DNA from: Actinoallomurus spadix
GTDB lineage: Bacteria > Actinomycetota > Actinomycetes > Streptosporangiales > Streptosporangiaceae
DNA: 64,000 nt
Assembly: GCF_024055725.1 (NCBI RefSeq)
Contig: NZ_JAMXMX010000009.1
Location: forward strand, 124,001 to 188,000
Direction: 5' to 3'
Shown here: positions 57,567 through 64,000 of the stretch, piece after piece
Layout of the letters: every line of letters begins with the position of its first letter
Numbering within the stretch: the first letter of the stretch is position 1
Made by a program: the position numbers and the translations under genes
The notes under the pieces: generated by a model
Told to the model about the DNA's origin: nothing
The model's database searches: none
The model's input: only the letters and a program-made list of their open reading frames with translations

Positions 57567-58597
57567 TCGACGCTCACCTGGTCGTACGGCGCGGGGCGTT
57601 CACGCTCGACCTGGCGCTCACCGCCGCGCCCGGCGAGGTCGTGGCGCTGCTGGGACCGAACGGTGCCGGGAAGACCACCGCGCTGCGCGCGCTCGCCGGC
57701 CTGACCCCGCTGTCGGAGGGCCACCTCCACGTCGACGGGGAGCCGTGGCACGACCGGCCCGCCGAGCGCCGCGCCGTCGGCGTCGTCTTCCAGGACCTTC
57801 TGCTCTTCCCGCACCTGTCCGCCCTGGAGAACGTCGCGTTCGGCCCGCGCTGCCAGGGGGTCCGGCGGAGGGAGGCCCGCCGGCTCGCCGCGGAGTGGCT
57901 GGACCGGGTCGGCCTCGCCGACCAGGCGGCCCGCCGGCCCCGCACGCTGTCCGGCGGGCAGGCGCAGCGCGTCGCGCTCGCCCGCGCACTGGCCGTACGG
58001 CCACGGCTGCTGCTGCTCGACGAGCCCCTGTCCGCGCTCGACGCGCACACCCGCCTGACCGTACGCGCCGGGTTGCGCCGCCACCTCGCCGCCTTCGACG
58101 GCGTCGCCGTCCTGGTCACGCACGACGCCCTCGACGCCATGGCGCTGGCCGACCGGCTCGTCGTCATCGAGGACGGCGCCGTCGTCCAGGAGGGGACGCC
58201 CGCCCACGTCGCCCGGCACCCGCGGACCGACTACGTCGCCCGGCTCGTCGGCCTGAACCTCTACCGGGGCACGGCCCGCGGCCACTCCGTCGCACTGCCC
58301 GGGGACACCGTCACCTTCAACGCCGCCGAGGCCCTCGACGGCGAGGTGTTCCTGGCCTTCCCCCCATCGGCGGTCGCGCTGTTCCGTACGCGCCCCGACG
58401 GCAGCCCGCGCAACCTCTGGGAGGCGACGGTCGGCGGCATCGAACCCCACGCGGACCAGATCCGGATCCACCTGGAGGGACCCGTGCCGGCCGCCGCCGA
58501 CGTGACGCCCGCCGCACTCGCCGAACTTCGCCTCACCGAGGGCGACCGTGTCTGGGCGGCGGTGAAGGCCGCCGAGACCCATGCATATCCGGCCTGA
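57554..58597 (+). CDS. modC: Molybdate ABC transporter ATP-binding protein
   Basis: 347 aa. Walker A LLGPNGAGKTTA, signature LSGGQAQRVALARAL, Walker B LLLLDEPLSALDAH, switch His in VLVTHDALDAMAL, and a C-terminal regulatory part (about 230-347) with one TOBE-like repeat. It powers molybdate import. The ATG at 57554 overlaps the end of modB by 13 bp; the GTG at 57563, which overlaps the modB stop as GTGA, is equally likely by analogy with the other junctions. Confidence 0.93.
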   Translation: MGVVIDAHLVVRRGAFTLDLALTAAPGEVVALLGPNGAGKTTALRALAGLTPLSEGHLHVDGEPWHDRPAERRAVGVVFQDLLLFPHLSALENVAFGPRCQGVRRREARRLAAEWLDRVGLADQAARRPRTLSGGQAQRVALARALAVRPRLLLLDEPLSALDAHTRLTVRAGLRRHLAAFDGVAVLVTHDALDAMALADRLVVIEDGAVVQEGTPAHVARHPRTDYVARLVGLNLYRGTARGHSVALPGDTVTFNAAEALDGEVFLAFPPSAVALFRTRPDGSPRNLWEATVGGIEPHADQIRIHLEGPVPAAADVTPAALAELRLTEGDRVWAAVKAAETHAYPA

Positions 58598-58673
58598 CGG
58601 CGACGCACGGATATCTGCGCCGACGGCGCGTTGTGCCGGGTAATGGCGGATGGGTCACCCTAAAGTAGCGCGC

Positions 58674-59420
58674 ATGCCCCCCATGCCACGCGTCGCCGCG
58701 CTGGCCGCGGCCGCGCTGGCGCTGACCGGCTGCGGCATCGCCTCCGGCGACGAGCGGATCACGCTGAACGTCCTGGCCGCCTCGTCACTGACCGAGGCGT
58801 TCGAGGAGCTCGGCACGGCCTACCACGCGGCCGCCAGGAACACGACCGTACGGTTCGAGTTCGCGGGCTCGCAGGACCTGGCGATGGACGTCCAGGAGCG
58901 AGAGCCCGCCGACGTACTGGCGACCGCGGACCAGGCGTCCATGGACACCGTCGCGGACAAGGTCACCGGCCGGCGCGCCTTCGCCTACAACTCCATGACC
59001 ATCGCCGTGGCGCCCGGCAACCCCCGGCACGTCCAGGGACTCTCCTCGCTCGCCGACCGCCGGCTCCGCGTCGTCGTGGGCGGCCCGATCGTCCCGGTGG
59101 GACGGTACGCCACCCAGGTCCTGGCCAAGGCGGGCGTCGCCGTACGGCCGCGGTCAGAGGAGGCGGACTCGCGTACCGTGCTCACCCGGGTCCGTACGGG
59201 CGCGGCCGACGCGGGCATCGTCTACGTGACCGACATGCGGTCGGCGGGCATCGCGGCGAGCAGCGTGCCGATCCCGGTCCAGCAGAACGTCACCGTGACC
59301 TACTTCGCCGCCGCGCTGCGCGCGAGCGCCCACGAGGAGGCGGCCAGGGCGTTCGTCTCCTGGCTCCGCTCCCCCACCGCAACCGCGATCCTGCGCAAGT
59401 ACGGCTTCCCGACCCCCTGA
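58674..59420 (+). CDS. Second ModA-like substrate-binding lipoprotein
   Basis: 248 aa. The lipobox is ALTGCGI; then LNVLAASSLTEAFEELGTAY and FEFAGSQDLAMDVQEREPADVLATAD mirror ModA. Later parts diverge from the first ModA (GPIVPVGRYATQVLAKAGV in place of CAPQVPCGAAAL). It lies 76 bp after modC, so it may belong to the same transcript or have its own promoter. It could deliver a second oxyanion, such as tungstate, to the same ModBC or be a duplicated molybdate binder. Confidence 0.85.
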   Translation: MPPMPRVAALAAAALALTGCGIASGDERITLNVLAASSLTEAFEELGTAYHAAARNTTVRFEFAGSQDLAMDVQEREPADVLATADQASMDTVADKVTGRRAFAYNSMTIAVAPGNPRHVQGLSSLADRRLRVVVGGPIVPVGRYATQVLAKAGVAVRPRSEEADSRTVLTRVRTGAADAGIVYVTDMRSAGIAASSVPIPVQQNVTVTYFAAALRASAHEEAARAFVSWLRSPTATAILRKYGFPTP

Positions 59421-59429
59421 GCAGCCGGG

Positions 59430-60653
59430 TCAGAACTCGAACTTCAGCCGCAGTTCCTCGGGGCGCCACTGCACGAGCACGGTCGTGGCGTCGTCGCCCA
59501 GCCGGCCGTGCTGGAAGTCGATCACGGCCCGGTTGAGGCGGCGCAACGTCTCCGGGGCCGGGATGCCGGCCGTGCTGTGGCGGATGACGAAGTCGCTGAG
59601 GCGCCGCACGCCGAACAGGCTGCCGTCGGCGGCCCGCGCCTCGACGACGCCGTCGGTGTAGAGCAGCAGCCGGTCACGCGGCTGGAGCTGCTCGGTATAG
59701 ACGGGCGGGCTCTCGTCGAAGCTCGGTCCGTCCCCGTCGCTCACCAGGCCCAGGGGAAGCCGCGGCCGGTGGAAGAGCTCCTTGACGACCTTGTTCTCCC
59801 GGATCAGCAGCGGTGGCGGATGCCCGCACGGGACCCAGCGGAACAGGCCCGTCTCGATGTCGAGATCGCACAGCAGCGCGGTCGCGAACCGGGACCGGCC
59901 GAACTGGCTGGCGATCGCGTGGTCCGCGTACGTCACCATGTCGGCGAGGTCCCCGCCGCCGCGGCGGGTGTTGCGGCAACTGGCCAGCGCGACGCTCGCG
60001 ATCAGCCCGGACGCGAGGTCGTGCCCGACCGCGTCCAGAATCGAGACGTGCAGATGGTCGCCGAGCAGCGAATAGTCGTAGGCGTCGCCGCCGACCCCGT
60101 ACATCGGCCTGATCCCGCAGGCGACGAGAACCTCGTCGGTGGCGAACGTCGGGGGCGCCATGAACGCCCACACCATCTCCGCCTGCAACGCCATCCGCTG
60201 GCTCCGCCGGACCTGAGCGTGGATGTCGCTGTAGTGGGCCTTGCTGACGACCATGAGGCCCGCCAGCGACGCGAGCGCCCGGCACCAGTTCAGCGTCTCC
60301 TCGTCCACGTCCCCGACGACGAGTTCGAGCACTCCCAGCCGCTCACTGCCGTCCATCAGCGGCAACCACACGTGGTGGAGCGCGTCCTCGTCCACCGGAC
60401 CGTACTGGATCTCGAGCGCCCGGTAGCTGCGCCCGGCGAGGGTCGAGTCGATCCGCAGCGCCGGCACGGCCCTGCCGTCCAGACGTGGCATCGACCGCAG
60501 GTAGTCCTGCTCGAGGTCGGCAAGGTAGACCGTGGCGTCCCGGACTCCCAGCGGACGCGCCTCCTCGAAGAGGATCTTCGCGACGAAGCCGGGCCGGAGC
60601 AGGTGCGCCCGGACCAGTATCCGCGAGAGGACCTCTCCCACCAGCCTGTCCAT
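59430..60653 (-). CDS. PP2C-type (SpoIIE) serine phosphatase with GAF-like sensor
   Basis: 407 aa. The N-terminal 165 residues form a GAF-like sensory domain (ATVYLADLEQDYLRSMP, ERLGVLELVVGD). The C-terminal SpoIIE domain has the metal-binding GGDAYDY and DAVGHDLASGL motifs, then LYTDGVVEARA and GRLGDDATTVLVQW. Such phosphatases dephosphorylate anti-anti-sigma factors and tune stress sigma factors. No anti-sigma or STAS gene is adjacent, so its partner is elsewhere or is the unknown gene on the other side of its promoter. Confidence 0.9.
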   Translation of the reverse strand: MDRLVGEVLSRILVRAHLLRPGFVAKILFEEARPLGVRDATVYLADLEQDYLRSMPRLDGRAVPALRIDSTLAGRSYRALEIQYGPVDEDALHHVWLPLMDGSERLGVLELVVGDVDEETLNWCRALASLAGLMVVSKAHYSDIHAQVRRSQRMALQAEMVWAFMAPPTFATDEVLVACGIRPMYGVGGDAYDYSLLGDHLHVSILDAVGHDLASGLIASVALASCRNTRRGGGDLADMVTYADHAIASQFGRSRFATALLCDLDIETGLFRWVPCGHPPPLLIRENKVVKELFHRPRLPLGLVSDGDGPSFDESPPVYTEQLQPRDRLLLYTDGVVEARAADGSLFGVRRLSDFVIRHSTAGIPAPETLRRLNRAVIDFQHGRLGDDATTVLVQWRPEELRLKFEF

Positions 60654-60805
60654 CTCGGAGAACGCCTACCCCGCCCCCATCCGCGGTAAACGGAAGCCCA
60701 CGCAGGGCGAGTCTCCGGCGCGCGGCGGGTCGAAGTGCACACGGATGCCCAACGGCGCGACAATGTTCGCCGCAGCGAACACTTCCCCCGTACGGAGTTC
60801 ATCCT

Positions 60806-61540
60806 GTGGGCCTCGCCGACCTCGACAGCGTCGACCTTGTGACAGGTCCCCCCGGCGGCGACCAGGGACTGTGGCTCGTGGCCGGCGACTGGGCGCCCGA
60901 CCGCGAGGCCCTGGAGTACGTCCAGCTCATGATCAAGGTGGCCGGCGCCCTCGCCCACGCCGAGCGGCTCGGAAACGAAGGCAACCGCTCCACGGTGTTG
61001 GTCCACAGCACCGGCGAACCGCCTGTGAGCGTGCTGCAGTTCCTGTGGGAACGTGACGTAGCGGCGACGATCGGTAGCCCGTCGCGCCCGCGCCCGGCCA
61101 AGGGACGCCCCGCCCGCCACCCCAACCTGCTCGACGGAACGCCTGACCTGGGCGCCCTGCAGAGCGCGAACGCCGCGGCCTTCGCCGCCACGAACGGGCT
61201 GGACGGCTCTGTCGAGTCCCTCGAGCTCGTCGACGACGCCCTCGAGGAACGGCGCCGCCTGCACGGCCTGCGCGCCGACGACGAGGACGAGAAGTTCAGC
61301 GACGGCGACCTGATCGTGCTCGCCGGGGCGTACGCGGGCGAGGTCCTGCGGCGGCACACCCGCGACGCCACCTGGTGGTTCGGCCCGCCGGGCCGCTCCG
61401 GCCCACTGCACCTGCGCGCGGGTCTGGGCCACGGCACCCGCGTCGACGTCCTCGGCCGCGTCCGCGCCTACCTCCGCCGAGGCTCCCGCGAGTCCGTCCA
61501 GACCATGGTCTCCACCCTGCTCACCCGCCTGAACGCCTAG
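60806..61540 (+). CDS. Protein of unknown function divergent from the SpoIIE phosphatase
   Basis: 244 aa from GTG with an ACGGAG ribosome site 7 nt away. There is no signal peptide or membrane segment. The N-terminal part (GDQGLWLVAGDWAPDREALEYVQLMIKVAGALAHAERLG) looks like a mixed alpha/beta fold. The middle is Pro/Arg-rich and basic; the second half is acidic and helical (ESLELVDDALEERRRLHGL, DDEDEKFSDGDLIVLAGAYA). The C-terminus is again basic. I cannot assign a family. It shares a 152-bp divergent upstream region with the phosphatase gene. Confidence 0.7.
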   Translation: MGLADLDSVDLVTGPPGGDQGLWLVAGDWAPDREALEYVQLMIKVAGALAHAERLGNEGNRSTVLVHSTGEPPVSVLQFLWERDVAATIGSPSRPRPAKGRPARHPNLLDGTPDLGALQSANAAAFAATNGLDGSVESLELVDDALEERRRLHGLRADDEDEKFSDGDLIVLAGAYAGEVLRRHTRDATWWFGPPGRSGPLHLRAGLGHGTRVDVLGRVRAYLRRGSRESVQTMVSTLLTRLNA

Positions 61541-61943
61541 ACCCCCGGAGCGAGGCGCGTCCACCGAGGCGAGACGGATTCGCCAGAACGAGGCAGCGCA
61601 AAGCAGGTTCGCCGCGGCGAGGCGGATCCGCCGCCGTAGCCGACTCGCCATCAGCGCGGCCGACTCGCCATCAGCGCGGCCGGCTTGCCGTCACCAGTGC
61701 CGTACCGCCTTGCCATCGACATGGTCGCTTCCCCGCCGCCCCTGCCAGTTCGCCGTCACCCGTGCCAGGTCGCCGTCGGCGTGGCGACGGAGTGCCCGGT
61801 TCGCCGCCTTCGGCCCGGCAACACCGACGGCGAGGTGGGATTTCGCGCCGGGCTCGGAGGTGGGTGGCTGGGGGTCGCCGTCACGGCCGAGGATCCTGGT
61901 TGCCGGCGGCACCACGATCCTCGGCGTTGTCCGCCCGACGGCC
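61541..61943. other. Convergent gap with decayed 20-bp minisatellite
   Basis: 403 bp between the unknown gene and dapB. Most of it is a degenerate tandem array (listed separately) of T/CTCGCCnTCA-containing units. No coding frame is supported and no clean terminator stem is seen. Confidence 0.6.
61641..61784. repeat. 20-bp tandem array, partly exact
   Basis: CGACTCGCCATCAGCGCGGC occurs exactly twice (61641-61660, 61661-61680). Diverged 20-bp units follow at 61681 and 61701 and again at 61745 and 61765 (CCAGTTCGCCGTCACCCGTG, CCAGGTCGCCGTCGGCGTGG). Confidence 0.8.
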
Positions 61944-63537
<1,594 letters not shown>

Positions 63538-64000
63538 ATGCGACTGGCCGGCAAGAGGGTACTCATCACCGGAACGGCGGGCGGCCAGGGAGAGGCCGCA
63601 CAGGCGATGTTCGCCAGGGAAGGCGCGCGCGTCGTCGGCTGCGACGTGCAGGAGGGCGGGGCGGAGCGGACCGCGGCCGCCGCGCGCCAGGAAGGCTACG
63701 ACGTCACCGGCCATACGGTCGACCTGAGCGACGCCGACGCGGCCCGGGAGTGGGTCGAGGAGGCCGTGGACGGCCTGGGTGGAATCGATGTCCTCTACAA
63801 CAACGCGTCCGGCTGGGGATTCGCGCCCTTCTCCGAGATGACCATTGAGCTGTGGCGGCATGTGATGCGCGTGGAACTCGACATCGTCTTCCACACCACG
63901 CAGCCGGCCTGGAGGCACCTGGTGGCGGCAGGCGGCGGGTCGATCATCAACACGGCGTCGATGTCGGCCATCCGCGGGATCGGCCCGCTCGGGCAGGCGG
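63538..64000 (+). CDS. Short-chain dehydrogenase/reductase (5' part)
   Basis: The first 154 codons are in the window; the gene runs off the right edge. Classical SDR features: LAGKRVLITGTAGGQGEAAQ (the TGxxGxG cofactor loop appears as TGTAGGQG), VVGCDVQ with Asp favouring NAD, VDLSDADAA, NNASG (equivalent to NNAG), and the catalytic Ser in INTASMSA. The active-site YxxxK lies beyond the window. AGGAAGGGAG is well spaced for the ATG at 63538; an ATG at 63532 is too close to it. Confidence 0.88.
   Translation, partial: MRLAGKRVLITGTAGGQGEAAQAMFAREGARVVGCDVQEGGAERTAAAARQEGYDVTGHTVDLSDADAAREWVEEAVDGLGGIDVLYNNASGWGFAPFSEMTIELWRHVMRVELDIVFHTTQPAWRHLVAAGGGSIINTASMSAIRGIGPLGQA

Noticed and set aside
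61641-61784. Tandem 20-bp units considered as a CRISPR array
   Set aside because: Units abut one another with no unique spacers, and there are no cas genes.

Overview
The window is about 70% GC, with strongly G/C-biased third codon positions, frequent GTG starts and GTGA/ATGA gene overlaps. It has typical actinobacterial markers: a gluBCD uptake operon, ClgR, DUF3046, a large Lhr helicase, RNase J plus RNase Y, and a PASTA-less Ser/Thr kinase. It looks like chromosomal DNA from a high-GC Actinomycetes genome, probably Streptosporangiales/Thermomonosporaceae-like. The family placement is inference. I see no tRNA, rRNA, CRISPR array or intact insertion sequence.

A housekeeping backbone runs on the minus strand and is read from right to left: dapB (62 kb), dapA, rnj, ftsK, a RodZ-like gene, rimO, pgsA, cinA, clgR and dps (43-32 kb), then DUF3046, a rhodanese, recA, recX and rny (15-4.5 kb). 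The glutamate ABC transporter genes sit at the left edge on the plus strand. This resembles the order in many actinomycetes, but here plus-strand or mixed accessory blocks split it at about 16-32 kb and 44-62 kb.

Region by region. 0-2.4 kb holds the gluBCD tail with a strong terminator. 2.4-9.2 kb holds an S9 peptidase, rny, an AraC/VOC pair, a small secreted protein and recX. 9.2-11.8 kb holds recA, interrupted by a full-length splicing and homing intein, with an upstream SOS box. 11.8-14.9 kb holds an R2K-type ATP-grasp, a small lipoprotein, a glutathionylspermidine-synthase-like ATP-grasp and a DUF350 membrane protein; this is a candidate peptide-ligation or envelope system. 15-20 kb holds DUF3046, the rhodanese and lhr. 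20-25 kb holds a secreted protein, a hydrolase, a toxin-antitoxin-like pair, a decayed TetR gene and a Ser/Thr kinase. 25-31 kb holds a ROK regulator divergent from a sugar ABC importer and a NagZ-like GH3 enzyme. 31-43.5 kb holds Rrf2, Nei, Dps and the ftsK-cinA backbone. 44-55.6 kb is accessory: a GH18-like protein, MarR/hydrolase, EamA/MocR with overlapping start codons, CGNR, GNAT, ung, MarR/MFS, menA and a nitroreductase. 55.6-59.4 kb is a molybdate locus with a HTH-TOBE protein and two ModA proteins. 59.4-61.5 kb holds a SpoIIE phosphatase and an unknown protein. dapB and the start of an SDR gene close the window.

The most notable observations are the recA intein with an apparent one-sided co-conversion tract, the ATP-grasp/DUF350 cluster, and a kinase linker with five evenly spaced Thr-x-x-Leu/Met motifs. 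Also notable are divergent genes whose ATG codons overlap, and several unrelated 20-33 bp minisatellites in intergenic or 3'-end DNA.
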